Shown here piece by piece: positions 8,748 through 17,824 of a DNA stretch of 64,000 bases. Both the position numbers and the translations under genes were made by a program. The stretch comes from Planctomycetota bacterium (GTDB lineage: Bacteria; Planctomycetota; UBA1135; JACQFD01), in contig JAEUHX010000087.1 in the NCBI GenBank assembly GCA_016792805.1, positions 140,955-204,954 of the forward strand, in the 5' to 3' direction. How positions within the stretch are numbered: position 1 is the first letter of the stretch; each line of letters opens with the position of its first letter. Below the pieces are notes generated by a model, which was not told the DNA's origin, did no database searches, and was given only the letters and a program-made list of their open reading frames with translations.

Positions 8748-9056
8748 TTACTTCGCTGCGCCCTTCTTGGTCTCAGTCTTCTTCACGCCGCTTTTCTTCG
8801 CACGCGCGATCGCGTGGTGAAGGCGCGACTTGTAACGTGCTGCGGCATTCGGATGGATCGCCAAGGTCTTCGCAGCCTTGTCGATGCGCTTCATCGCCTG
8901 CGGAAGCTCCGCCTCCGCCGCCTTCACGTCACCCTTCGACGTCATGGCGAGCACGCGCTTGATCTCCGTGCGGAAGGCGCTGCGCTGGGCCTTGTTCCGG
9001 AGATTTCGGGCGATGTTCTGGCGGATGCGCTTACGAGCAGAGACCGAGTGAGCCAT
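8748..9056 (-). CDS. rpsT: 30S ribosomal protein S20
   Basis: 102-residue basic helical protein that binds 16S rRNA. MAHSVSARKRIRQNIARNLRNKAQRS and the helix ending HPNAAARYKSRLHHAIARA are typical of S20, with a Lys-rich tail. No clear Shine-Dalgarno motif is visible. It stands alone between the TPR protein (upstream) and a hypothetical gene. Confidence 0.95.
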   Translation of the reverse strand: MAHSVSARKRIRQNIARNLRNKAQRSAFRTEIKRVLAMTSKGDVKAAEAELPQAMKRIDKAAKTLAIHPNAAARYKSRLHHAIARAKKSGVKKTETKKGAAK

Positions 9057-9170
9057 GAAATACGGGCGTAGAAGCCGTGTTCAGAAGTCTGCGTGGAATG
9101 GAAAGAACGGGGGATTGTGCTGAGGAGGGCCCGATCGAGCAAGACGGCGCGCCACGCCGCCTCCCGCCGC

Positions 9171-10532
9171 TCACGCTCCGCCGCCTTTCTGAAGCCGCGC
9201 GACTTTGTCTCCGACATCGCGATAGGCGATGTCGACCTCATAGATGCGAAGGTAGAAGTTCAGCGCGTCGGAGGTGGCGCCGGTCTTCTCGGAAATCACT
9301 CCGAGGTTGTAGAGCACCTCCTTGTAGCGAGGACTCTGGGCAGGAAGCCCTTCAATCGCCTTCTCCAACTGCTTGCGCGCCAGGTCAAAGAGCCCCTTCT
9401 TGAAGAAGGCCTGGCCGAGTCCGACGAGGGCATCGGTGCGCATGCGCGGATCGGTGACCGCCTTCTGAAGCTCTCCCACCGCTCCATCAAGGTCGCCCAC
9501 TTTCAGGAGCAGCCGCCCCAGCTTGTAGCGAAGGGCCATATCGGTCGGGTGTTCCGTGGCGAGCTTCCGCGTCTCCTCGACCTCGAAGGCGAGCTTCTCT
9601 TGCTCCGCCTTCGCGAGCGCCTGCGCAGCCGCTGGGTCGGTCGCCGCCCTCCCGCGGAGCCGCTCGATCTCTCGGTCGAGGACTCGCGCGCGGAGTGTGG
9701 CGCGCCGCGTCTTGAGGTCGAAGTCGTTCGGTGCGTATTCGAGCGCGCGCTCGACACAATCGAGCGCCGCCTCGGCGTCGTTCTTGCGCTCGTGGAGCTT
9801 GGAAAGCTCGCCGAGCACCTTCACGTCGCCCGGATTTGTGGCCATCTCCCCCATGAGCCGGTCGATCTCGGCGTCGATTTCCTCGGCCGTGTGGAGCAGG
9901 CGCTGCCCGCGCTCAAGCTGGGCCGCGGCCTCTTTGTCCTTCATGAGATCGCGAGAGTGGACGCCCGTCTCGAGCCCCGAGCGCTGGAGCGCCCCTTCGG
10001 CGGCGAGGTTCTTGCGCGCCTTGATGGCTTCCTGATCCCGGGGATTCAGGTCGAGCGCTTTCGTGTAACAATCGAGGGCCCGCTGAATCTCCCGTTTGCG
10101 CGCCAACAGCATGCCGGCGCGCTTCCACGCCTCGAAGGAGCCGGCGTTCGATTCGGCGAGCGACTCGTAAACGGCGAGCGCCGCATCGGGAAGGTTCGCC
10201 CTCTCCAGCGATTCGCCCAGCGCCAGCTTCGAGTTCTCATTCAGCGGATCGAGTGCGAGATACGCCTCGATCGCCTCGGCTTCCTTCTGGAAGTTCTTCG
10301 CGGCTCGGTAGGTCTTCGCGAGCGCGAGCTGAGGTCCGCCCTGGATCTTCGCCTGCCAGGTCGGCGTCGGTTTCGCCTCATGGCGCCGAACCAGCGCGCG
10401 ATGGAATCCAAGCCGCGCGCCATAGTCGCCCGGCGAAACCGAGAGCAGCTGCCGGTAGAGGTCGATGCCGTAGTCGAAGTTCTTTCGCCGGATCGCGTCC
10501 TCGGCTTTCTCGAGGTGCTTGGTGAGGTCCAT
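9171..10532 (-). CDS. tetratricopeptide repeat protein
   Basis: 453 residues, almost entirely helical, with several TPR units. Clear ones are near 70-170 (LALAKTYRAAKNFQKEAEAI, AALAVYESLAESNAGSFEAW), 230-275 (VKVLGELSKLHERKNDAEAA) and 345-445 (LRYKLGRLLLKVGDLDGAVG, EVLYNLGVISEKTGATSDAL). A charged coiled-coil stretch lies near 285-330. There is no signal peptide, so it is probably cytoplasmic, acting as a scaffold. It lies upstream of rpsT, with no operon partner that fixes its role. Confidence 0.8.
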   Translation of the reverse strand: MDLTKHLEKAEDAIRRKNFDYGIDLYRQLLSVSPGDYGARLGFHRALVRRHEAKPTPTWQAKIQGGPQLALAKTYRAAKNFQKEAEAIEAYLALDPLNENSKLALGESLERANLPDAALAVYESLAESNAGSFEAWKRAGMLLARKREIQRALDCYTKALDLNPRDQEAIKARKNLAAEGALQRSGLETGVHSRDLMKDKEAAAQLERGQRLLHTAEEIDAEIDRLMGEMATNPGDVKVLGELSKLHERKNDAEAALDCVERALEYAPNDFDLKTRRATLRARVLDREIERLRGRAATDPAAAQALAKAEQEKLAFEVEETRKLATEHPTDMALRYKLGRLLLKVGDLDGAVGELQKAVTDPRMRTDALVGLGQAFFKKGLFDLARKQLEKAIEGLPAQSPRYKEVLYNLGVISEKTGATSDALNFYLRIYEVDIAYRDVGDKVARLQKGGGA

Positions 10533-10666
10533 CGAATGCGAATCTAACAGCCCAAGCAGGCGTTTGTGGGCGGTGCGAGACCTCGGGCGAAGAGCCGCGG
10601 CACCACCTCCTGCGCCGCGCTCGTCGTGACGCGTGCGCAGCAGGCGTTATCCTCGAGCGGCAAACC

Positions 10667-11182
10667 ATGGACGTCGTCCTCTACCCCGACCCCATTCTTC
10701 GAAAGACTGCCGAAACAGTCACCACGTTCGATGCCTCGCTGCGGGAGATCGCCGATGCGATGCATCAGACCATGGCGAAGGCCAAGGGCGTTGGGCTCGC
10801 AGCACCCCAGGTCGGGCTCTCGATCCGTCTGCTGGTGCTGAATCCGACGGGGAAGGCCGCCGACGCCGTCACCCTCGTGAATCCGAAACTCACCTCGCTT
10901 CGCGGCGCCGAGTTCGACGAGGAGGGCTGCCTCTCGTTCCCGGGGATCTACGCGGAGATCTCGCGGGCCACGTCGCTCGTCGTGGAAGCGCAAGACCTGG
11001 ACGGGAAACCGATCCGCATCGCGGCCGAAGACTATGTCGCGCGCATCATTCAGCACGAGTTCGATCACCTGGAGGGTGTGCTCTTCGTCGACCGCATGTC
11101 GGCGGCCGACAAAGTGCGTGTGCGCGGCGCCCTCAAGAAACTGGATGCACAATTCCAAGAGCGCGCGGGCGCTCCCAAGTAG
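10667..11182 (+). CDS. def: peptide deformylase
   Basis: Removes the formyl group from nascent N-terminal fMet. All three family motifs are present in the 171 residues: GVGLAAPQVG (41-50), EEGCLSFPG (metal ligand Cys88) and QHEFDHLEGVLF (His130, Glu131, His134). ribF follows 36 bases later on the same strand. Confidence 0.96.
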   Translation: MDVVLYPDPILRKTAETVTTFDASLREIADAMHQTMAKAKGVGLAAPQVGLSIRLLVLNPTGKAADAVTLVNPKLTSLRGAEFDEEGCLSFPGIYAEISRATSLVVEAQDLDGKPIRIAAEDYVARIIQHEFDHLEGVLFVDRMSAADKVRVRGALKKLDAQFQERAGAPK

Positions 11183-11218
11183 CCCTCGCGAAGTTCCGCG
11201 CGAGTTGCTCCGTTGACC

Positions 11219-12133
11219 ATGAAGACGGCGTTCGATCGCCGCAGGCTGCCGGCGATTCCCTCCGCCGGGAGAATTGTAACGATCGGCGTGTTCGACGGAG
11301 TCCACCTCGGACACCAAGCCCTTCTCGCAGAAACGGTCCGCCAGGCTCGCGCGACGGGCGCCGAGGCGGCGGTTCTTACTTTTCGCAGACACCCTCGGGC
11401 GCTGCTGGGAGGCGAAGGACCGCCGACGATCACCTCTCTCGAGCATCGCCTTCTCCTGCTGGAGAAATGTGGTGTCGATCTCACGGTCGCGCTCCCCTTC
11501 GATGAGGAGGTGCGCAGCACCGAGGCGCAGGCGTTTCTTACTCATCTCCTGCGTGGCGAGATCGGCGCGCGCGCCCTCGTGCTCGGACACGATGCACGAT
11601 TCGGAAAGGATCGCGTCGGCGACGCGGGCTTCGCGCGCGAGCGCGGTTGGAAAGTTACAGTTCTCGAGCCGGTGCTCGTGAATGGGGCGCGCGTCAGCAG
11701 CGGCGCCGTGCGCGCTGCCATCGCCGAGGGACGCCTCGACGATGCGGCGCGCATGCTCGGCCGACGCCCTTCGCTGCTCGGCACCGTCGTGCATGGCGAC
11801 GGCCGTGGGCGCGAGCTCGGCTTCGCGACTGCCAACCTCGACCTCCACCACGAGCTCGAGCCGCCTCGCGGCGTGTATGCCGCGGCCGTCACGCTGGAAG
11901 GGAGCCGACGCGCGGCGGTGGTCAATCTTGGTATTCGCCCGACCTTCGGCGGCGTCCGGCGATCTGTGGAAGTTCATATTCCCGGCTGGAGCCGAGATTT
12001 GTACGGAGAGCACCTGGAGGTGGAACTGCTCACTTGGCTTCGCGGAGAGCAGAAATTTCCGTCCGTCGAGGAGCTAAAACTACAAATAGCCCGCGACACG
12101 TCCGCCGCCTTGGCGCGCTTTTCGAACGGCTGA
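11219..12133 (+). CDS. ribF: bifunctional riboflavin kinase / FAD synthetase
   Basis: Makes FMN and FAD from riboflavin. The N-terminal FMN adenylyltransferase domain (about 1-165) has TIGVFDGVHLGHQALL, a nucleotidyltransferase HxGH-type motif, and VLGHDARFGKDRVGD. The C-terminal riboflavin kinase domain (about 175-300) has GRGRELGFATANL and NLGIRPTFGG. ATG at 11219 is preferred over TTG two codons earlier. The run Leu-Lys-Leu-Gln-Ile near the end uses unusual AT-rich codons. Confidence 0.95.
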   Translation: MKTAFDRRRLPAIPSAGRIVTIGVFDGVHLGHQALLAETVRQARATGAEAAVLTFRRHPRALLGGEGPPTITSLEHRLLLLEKCGVDLTVALPFDEEVRSTEAQAFLTHLLRGEIGARALVLGHDARFGKDRVGDAGFARERGWKVTVLEPVLVNGARVSSGAVRAAIAEGRLDDAARMLGRRPSLLGTVVHGDGRGRELGFATANLDLHHELEPPRGVYAAAVTLEGSRRAAVVNLGIRPTFGGVRRSVEVHIPGWSRDLYGEHLEVELLTWLRGEQKFPSVEELKLQIARDTSAALARFSNG

Positions 12134-12143
12134 GAGGCCTTCT

Positions 12144-12491
12144 CTAAAGCGACTTATCGCCGGCGAAGGCCATGCGCGGCTCGTCGGGAGGAAGCTGCAC
12201 GACGACACCCGCCAGGTCGCGCTCCAGCGCGTCGAAATAGCGCGCGCTCACGTCGCCCCAATCCTGCACGTCGTCGAGAGCGCAGCGCCGGGCCAAGTCG
12301 AGTGCTTTGGCGCGGACCTCTCGCCGAATCTCGCCGCTCCCGTCGAGGTGCTTCGCCTCACTCGCCGAGAAGGCGGAGTCCGGTGCGTGGCGCACATAGC
12401 GGACGAGCTTGCGACGCAGGCGGCGCACACGCCGCACCTGCGGGCTGGCAGGCAACAAATCGACGACGAGATCGATGAGGAAACCGAGCAC
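12144..12491 (-). CDS. hypothetical protein
   Basis: 115 residues, not recognised. A hydrophobic N-terminus (MLGFLIDLVVDLLP) precedes a strongly basic segment (VRRVRRLRRKLVRYVR), then an acidic C-terminal half with no motif. It could be membrane-associated. It is convergent with ribF (10 bases) and just after the SBBP gene. Confidence 0.5.
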   Translation of the reverse strand: MLGFLIDLVVDLLPASPQVRRVRRLRRKLVRYVRHAPDSAFSASEAKHLDGSGEIRREVRAKALDLARRCALDDVQDWGDVSARYFDALERDLAGVVVQLPPDEPRMAFAGDKSL

Positions 12492-12522
12492 CTGAGGAGC
12501 CTACCAGGCCATAGCCGGCGTT

Positions 12523-15111
12523 TCATTGCACGGTGATCCAGAGCCCGTTGGACGAGCTCAGCCCGAAAGTCGAGGACGTACAGCTCGCGGAAGGCCAGAG
12601 CCAGAATGCTTGAGCCACCACCGTGAGCCCGGATAGGGCGGCGTTGGCGGGAATCGGCAAGGCTCCAAGCCCCGTGCCTGCGGCATCGGAGTGCAGGTCG
12701 AGGGCGTCGATCGCCGCGCCGAAGGGATCGACATGCATGGCAATTCCAAGGCCCAAGGGGTGTGCGCCTTGGGGCAGCGCAGCCGAGCCCAGGATCACTA
12801 ATCCGAGCGCGTTCGCAGGCGCAACAGAAGAAGTGAGCGCGAATGCGGCATTCCCGACGGAAGGCACACTTAAGGCCCAAAGCGTGTGATATCCCGCACA
12901 GCCGCGGGTGCCGATTCCAAACTTCTTGAGCCCGAGGCTCACGGCGGGATTAGGAAGGGAGAGCCGGACGACGGCACTATCGGTTTCGATTCCAGGCGTA
13001 TTATTGAATGTCGAATCAAACGCATTGGGCGTCGTAGGCCAGTCGGAGCCGGTCGTTCGGCCCGATAGGTAGACCGAGCCGTCCGGGGAGACTGCGATCC
13101 CGGTCAGCTCTTCCACTCCGTCGTTTTGTGCGCCAAAGATCGTGCTGTACAGAAGGGCGTCGCCCGAAGGGCTCAGAAAGCTCATGAATCCATCGCGACC
13201 GCCTCCGTTGGGAGTGGCGTCGTATGCATCGGGAGTTGTTGGGAAGTCGAGAGATGCGGTGGCGGCAGTGATGTATGCAGCTCCCGACTTGTCGTGCACC
13301 ATGTCGTGAAACTCCGCGAACGAGGCCTCAGGGCCTGCGCCGCCTAGGAACGTCGAGTAAATTAAGGAACTCCCATCGGGCGAGAGCTTCGTTACGAATA
13401 CATCGGCCCACTGCGGTGTCGTATCGAAGGCTCCGGTTGTCGTGGGAAAGGCGCCCCCAAGAGTCCATCCCGTGATAATTGCACACCCCGAGTCATCGAC
13501 ACCAATCCCACGCCCTTCTTCGGTCGAGAAGGGGCCGGGCGGACTGCCAAGATATGTGGAGTAGACCAGCTGGCTGCCTTGTGGGTTGAGCTTGAAGACG
13601 AACGCGTCGCTCGTACCGAGTCCAAAGGTGGTCTGAAAGGCACCGGGCGTCGTGGGAAAGAGTTCTGAGCCAGTGAATCCACACACATACGCTGCACCTG
13701 TACCATCGATCGCGATTCCATACGCTATATCTCCACTAGAACTGCTGTTGGTGAAGTCGCCTCCGCACAGCGTCGCATATTGGACCGCGCTGCCGGAAGC
13801 ATTGAACTTCATCACAAAGGCATCTCCATCTGTATGGTCTGACTGAAAGGCGCCTGGGGTTGCCGGAAACGGAGGGGTGATGCCCGCAAATCCCGTCGCG
13901 TAGATCCTCCCCTCGGGGCTAAGCGCCAGGTCGTAGACGACACAAATACCCCCTGTGAACGTGGAGTACACAAGAGCGTCTCCGGCGGCATTGAGCTTTG
14001 TAACGACTCCCGTCTCTTTGGAGACTACCGGCATGAACGATCCCGCCGTAGTCGGATAGCTCTTGTGGCCGCTCCCTCCCATGATGGCCTGCCCCAGCGG
14101 ATCGACTTCTATCGTATAGCCCTCCTCCCCCACAAATCCGCTGCCTGGCCCGGCTCCGCCTAAGAATGTCGAATACACGAGGCTCGCCGAAGGCGATGTG
14201 GCATTGGTGTCAAACTTCGCCACAAAGGCATCGCCATTCACAGAAACAACGTCGAAAACTCCGGGTGTTGTGGGAAAGCTCGAGAGCGAGCCAGTGATCC
14301 CCGTCACATATGCACCCCCCTGCGCATCGCAGTCGACGGCGAAAGCTATGTCAGTCGAGGAGCCTCCCAAATAGCTCGACTAGACAAGGCCAGGGTCAAT
14401 CCAGAGCGGGCTCTCCGAAACCCATTGGGGCGCCACAAGCCGGAATCGCATGCCATCGAGCAGCTCGAATTGGCAAGGTACAGAAACTTGGCCTGATTCT
14501 CCGGAGCTCACCCAGACCACAGGAAGCGCTTGACAGAATTCACCCGAGCCCGTCTCGATGCGGAGAGATCCCTCCTCATCGATCCGCAGCGAGCGCGCTC
14601 CCTCGCAGCGCACCACACATTGCTGCAACGCCAGCGGGCTTGTCACCAAAAGATCGTACTCAAAGCGCCCACCGTGATCACGAAAGGTCACGTCCACGCC
14701 AGGGGTAACGCCCTGCAGCACCACTTGCGAGAATTGGGCCGCCTCCGTCACCCAAGTTTTCGGCTTGGGGCCGCGAACGGTATGCTCCCGGCCGCGCAGC
14801 TCATTGCTGTGCTCGTATTGCGCATCCGGTGAAGCGCCCTCGACCTCGAATCTCACCGTATCGATCTGCCCGACGAACCCTGCCCCGCCCTTCTTATGGA
14901 AAGCGCTCACCGCAAATCCGCTCCGATCCACGGCGACCCGCGCACCGCCCCGCAATGCACAAAACTCGACCGCGGGATCGAGCTGCCCCACGTTTTCGAC
15001 GAGCGTGAACTCCGGACGCTGCGCGCGCACCCGCGCCGCCGCAGCGGTCGCCCCCTGAGGTGCGCCCACAAGCGACAGAAGTAACACAAAGGGCTCAAGC
15101 GGGATGAGCAT
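12523..15111 (-). pseudogene. SBBP-repeat beta-propeller surface protein, broken by an in-frame TAG
   Basis: One frame of 863 codons interrupted at 14380-14382 by TAG. Residues 1-243 (14380-15111) have a signal-like N-terminus and the conserved lead-in domain (FTLVENVGQL...), ending WIDPGLV. After the TAG the frame goes on SSYLGGSSTDIAFAVD, the start of the SBBP repeats that in intact relatives follows as DPGLVYSTYLGG. About nine repeats of the type VYSTFLGGAG and PTTPGAF follow. A ~130-residue C-terminal domain then starts near KKFGIGTRGCAG; it resembles one I know from planctomycete surface proteins. The part after the stop has only a TTG, so it is not an independent gene. A recent nonsense mutation, readthrough or a sequence error would all explain it. 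Confidence 0.85.
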
Positions 15112-15222
15112 GGAGCGCTCCGATGAAACGTGTCAGCTCAGAAACACAAAAGCGCCACGGGAAGGGACTCCGCTCGGAGTCACCACAAAAAGCATGTACC
15201 AGCCGGGCGGCGCCATCCACGT
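15112..15222. other. region upstream of the SBBP gene
   Basis: About 110 bases between the tandem repeats and the SBBP start. It should hold the promoter or leader of that minus-strand gene, but I see no convincing -35/-10 pair or Shine-Dalgarno sequence. Confidence 0.3.
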
Positions 15223-15667
15223 CCTCTCGGCGAAGCCGCCCCGTCGATTCCGACGCGCCACTCGCCCGCACTCTTCCGCTCTCGGTCCCCTCCTAGGGGA
15301 CGCGATCTTTTGGATTCGGCGAAGCCGCCCCATCGAAGCCTTCGCGCCACTCGCCTTCACCCTTCCGCTCTCGGTCCCCTCTTCGGGGACGCGATCTTTT
15401 GGATTCGGCGAAGCCGTCCCATCGATGCCCTCGCGCCACTCGCCTTCACCCTTCCGCTCTCGGTCCCCTCTTCGGGGACGCGATCCTTTGGATTCGGCGA
15501 AGCCGTCCCATCGAAGCCTTCGCGCCACTCGCCTTCACCCTTCAGCTCTCGGTCCCCTCCTAGGGGACGCGATCTTTTGGATTCGGCGAAGCCGCCCCGT
15601 CGAATCCGACGCACCACTCGCCTTCACCCTTCAGCTCTCGGTCCCCTCCTAGGGGACGCGATCTTTT
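15223..15667. repeat. five tandem copies of an 89-bp repeat
   Basis: Units begin at 15223, 15312, 15401, 15490 and 15579, each exactly 89 bases, differing at a handful of positions. Every unit holds the inverted repeat GTCCCC-(4-5 nt)-GGGGAC and the short palindrome TTCGGCGAA. The period is not a multiple of three, so it is not a coding repeat, and there are no unique spacers. The array lies between tRNA-Phe and the SBBP gene, both on the minus strand, and ends in a 14-bp perfect hairpin. Confidence 0.9.
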
Positions 15668-15693
15668 TGATTCGGCTTCGCCGAATCAAAAAG
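15663..15693. terminator. strong hairpin at the end of the 89-bp array
   Basis: CTTTTTGATTCGGC pairs perfectly with GCCGAATCAAAAAG around a 3-base loop. The A/T tracts form part of the stem, so either strand can fold it. It lies just 3' of tRNA-Phe and could end that transcript, though no separate U-run follows. Confidence 0.5.
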
Positions 15694-15712
15694 TCGCAGG
15701 GGTTCAAAAACA

Positions 15713-15788
15713 TGGTGGGCAGAGCCGGGGTTGAACCGGCGACCCCGTGATTTTCAGTCACGTGCTCTACCAACTGAGCTATCTGCCC
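15713..15788 (-). tRNA. tRNA-Phe (anticodon GAA)
   Basis: Acceptor GGGCAGA/TCTGCCC, D-loop AGCTCAGTTGGTAGAGC, anticodon GAA in the loop CTGAAAA, the T-loop GGTTCAACCCC and an encoded CCA (15713-15715). Confidence 0.96.
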
Positions 15789-15924
15789 GGGTCAGCGGGG
15801 CGAGGAAACTACCGACCGCTGCGCTGTGAGCCAACCCCCTAGGCGTCCGCGATTCTGGCACGAGCCAACAAAGCCCCCGCCGGCAGTTGCTGCCGGGTCG
15901 AGCGCTCCAACGCAGCCGAGTGCG

Positions 15925-16359
15925 CTAATCGGCGTGGGCGCCCGCGACATAGTCGCGCAGCGCGCTCACTTCGCCGCGGAGCTCATCGGCTCGGGCGTCC
16001 ATCACGTCACGCATCGAGACCATCCCGATGTAGCGATCACCGTCGAGCACGGGCAGGTGGCGGCACCGGGCGTGCGTCATCTTCAGGAGGCACGAGTCGA
16101 GCGACTCGTCGGCGGTCGCCAGGAACGGATGGCGGGTCATCACGTCGGCAACCGGGGTCGTGGCCGGATCCCGTCCTTGCGCCACAACGCGGCGCAGGAG
16201 GTCTCTCTCAGAAAACACACCCACCAGCCGTGGTCCATCAAAGACGGCGCACGTGCCAGTGTTGTGACTCACCAGAAACTTGGCCGCGTCGAGCACCGAG
16301 ATCGTTGAGTAGATCCGGTTCAGCTCGCGGCCGGGCAGCAGATCACGGAGGGTTCGCAT
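15925..16359 (-). CDS. CBS-domain protein
   Basis: 144 residues made of two CBS motifs, a nucleotide-binding Bateman pair. CBS1 spans about 15-70 (ISVLDAAKFLVSHNTGTCAVFD and LVGVFSERDLLRRVV) and CBS2 about 80-135 (VMTRHPFLATADESL and YIGMVSMRDVMDARADEL). Stand-alone pairs of this kind usually sense adenine nucleotides; the partner is unknown. The ATG at 16359 is chosen because AAGGG lies 6-7 bases upstream and the family N-terminus fits; the frame is open further upstream without homology. Confidence 0.88.
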   Translation of the reverse strand: MRTLRDLLPGRELNRIYSTISVLDAAKFLVSHNTGTCAVFDGPRLVGVFSERDLLRRVVAQGRDPATTPVADVMTRHPFLATADESLDSCLLKMTHARCRHLPVLDGDRYIGMVSMRDVMDARADELRGEVSALRDYVAGAHAD

Positions 16360-16540
16360 GGAAGCACCCTTGGGTTCCGTGGGATGAAAAGAACAGTCGA
16401 CGGCGTGGGGTGATCGCCATCGGCCAGGACATAGCATCGCTCGAAATGGGAGCCTGTGAGAAGTCCCCTTCTCAGAATCGTTGGTTTCCGCGCGCCTAGG
16501 GCGACCGGCAAGATGGCGGCCTCCTCTGCGACCCTCCGCC

Positions 16541-17494
16541 ATGAGCAAGTCCCATTCGACCTCCGCCTCTCCGGCCAACCGATGCGCTTGGAAGGGCATC
16601 TTTGTCGAGCTCGCGACGCCCTTTCACGAGGATGAGCGGCTTGATCTCAAATCGCTCGTCGCCCAGGCCGAATTCGTCGCCGAGACGGGAGCGGACGGAA
16701 TTGTGGTCTGCTCCCGGCATGGCGAAGCGGACAAACTCTCGATCGAGGAGCGCCTCCGCGTCGCCGCCACCGTGCTCGAGAAGCTGAAGCAGCGGACGCC
16801 GGTGCTCGTCGATGTGTGCGCTCCTTCCAATTATCTCTCGGTGGAGCTGGCCAAGCACGCGAAGGACCACGGCGCGGCGGGGATCTTGGCGTCGCCTCGC
16901 CTCGAGACGACCTTTACAGATAGCCAGGTGCAGATTTACTTCGACGAACTCGACGCCGCCGTCGGACTTCCCGTGATGGTGCTCGATACGCCGCCGGCCT
17001 CGACGGTGACGCTCTCGTCGCACCTCATCGCCAATCTCTTTCCGGAGATCGGAAGCGTCGTCGCAGTGAAAGTCGAAGCGAGGCCAACCTCGACCAAGAT
17101 CAACGCCATCGCCCGCCTTGAGCCGTCGCTCGCCATCTTCGCGGCGCACCACGGAGCGCGTGCGGCCGATGAACTGAGCCGAGGCGCCCGGGGGATCATC
17201 TGTAGCGCCGCCCTCTCCACGCCCTCGCAGCAGGTCGAAAGCGCGTTTCGGACAGGCGACCTCGAGGGTGCTCTGCGCGCCAACTCCCAGTGTGCGGAGC
17301 TGGTTGGCTATCTCGAGCAATCGGAGGATTTCGCCCACCATTGCGCAAAGCGGCTGCTCCACTGCATGGGGGTTCTCGACACGTCGGTCGTGAGGCGCCC
17401 AACCTGTCCCTTCGACGAGCGGAATGAACGCGAGCTGCTGCGCATCGCAGGCGAGTGCGGCGCTATTCCGGGTGGCAAGACAGCCCGCGGATAG
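16541..17494 (+). CDS. DapA/NanA-family aldolase or lyase, substrate unknown
   Basis: 317 residues with a DapA-type TIM barrel. The Schiff-base lysine lies in VVAVKVEA, and the pyruvate-binding loop appears as SRHGEADKLS where DapA has TTGES. The position of the catalytic tyrosine (YNVP in DapA) reads LDTPP, so it is probably not dihydrodipicolinate synthase. The last ~50 residues extend beyond the usual domain. Start ATG 16541. It is divergent from the CBS gene. Confidence 0.75.
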   Translation: MSKSHSTSASPANRCAWKGIFVELATPFHEDERLDLKSLVAQAEFVAETGADGIVVCSRHGEADKLSIEERLRVAATVLEKLKQRTPVLVDVCAPSNYLSVELAKHAKDHGAAGILASPRLETTFTDSQVQIYFDELDAAVGLPVMVLDTPPASTVTLSSHLIANLFPEIGSVVAVKVEARPTSTKINAIARLEPSLAIFAAHHGARAADELSRGARGIICSAALSTPSQQVESAFRTGDLEGALRANSQCAELVGYLEQSEDFAHHCAKRLLHCMGVLDTSVVRRPTCPFDERNERELLRIAGECGAIPGGKTARG

Positions 17495-17560
17495 CCGCCG
17501 ATAGGCGCGCGACCCCGGCAGCCCTAGACCGCGCGGCGCGCCGACGCCCTAACAGCCTTT

Positions 17561-17717
17561 GGCAAAAGTGCTCCGCAAAGCGAGCACGAGGATTTTCGGC
17601 AAGATCGAGGAGGACCGCCGTAGTCGTAGCCAAGGAGTGACGGCGAGGCGGTCCGAAGATGAGATCGCCAAGAAGCCCGCGTGCGCAGCTCGGATGACTT
17701 TTGCGACGGGCTGCTAA
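17561..17717. repeat. dispersed palindromic repeat, copy 1
   Basis: About 157 bases. The outer ends are inverted (GCAAAAGT and ACTTTTGC), and an inner inverted repeat is formed by GGACCGCC and GGCGGTCC. It shares long blocks with copies at 33171 and 43411, for example GTAGCCAAGGAGT and GCGCAGCTCGGATGAC. No coding sense is evident. It looks like a miniature inverted-repeat element or a structured REP-type repeat. Confidence 0.8.
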
Positions 17718-17824
17718 GGGGCGTTTCAAGAGTCCTCAGAGCCGCGTGCGGGACTCCTTCTCGACCTCGCGAAGTACCCTCGCGCTCGCACTTCGCAGCA
17801 CCTTCGCGGGAACCTGGAGCAGAC

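Noticed and set aside
9093..10547. Long plus-strand open frame of 484 codons
   Set aside because: It is the antisense shadow of the TPR gene; composition is Arg/Leu/Glu-rich and no homology is seen.
12523..14370. A separate SBBP-repeat gene starting at 14370
   Set aside because: The start would be TTG in the middle of the conserved YLGG motif, directly after a TAG in the same frame, so it is part of the broken larger gene.
15223..15667. CRISPR array
   Set aside because: Units are contiguous 89-base repeats with no unique spacers, and no cas genes are near.
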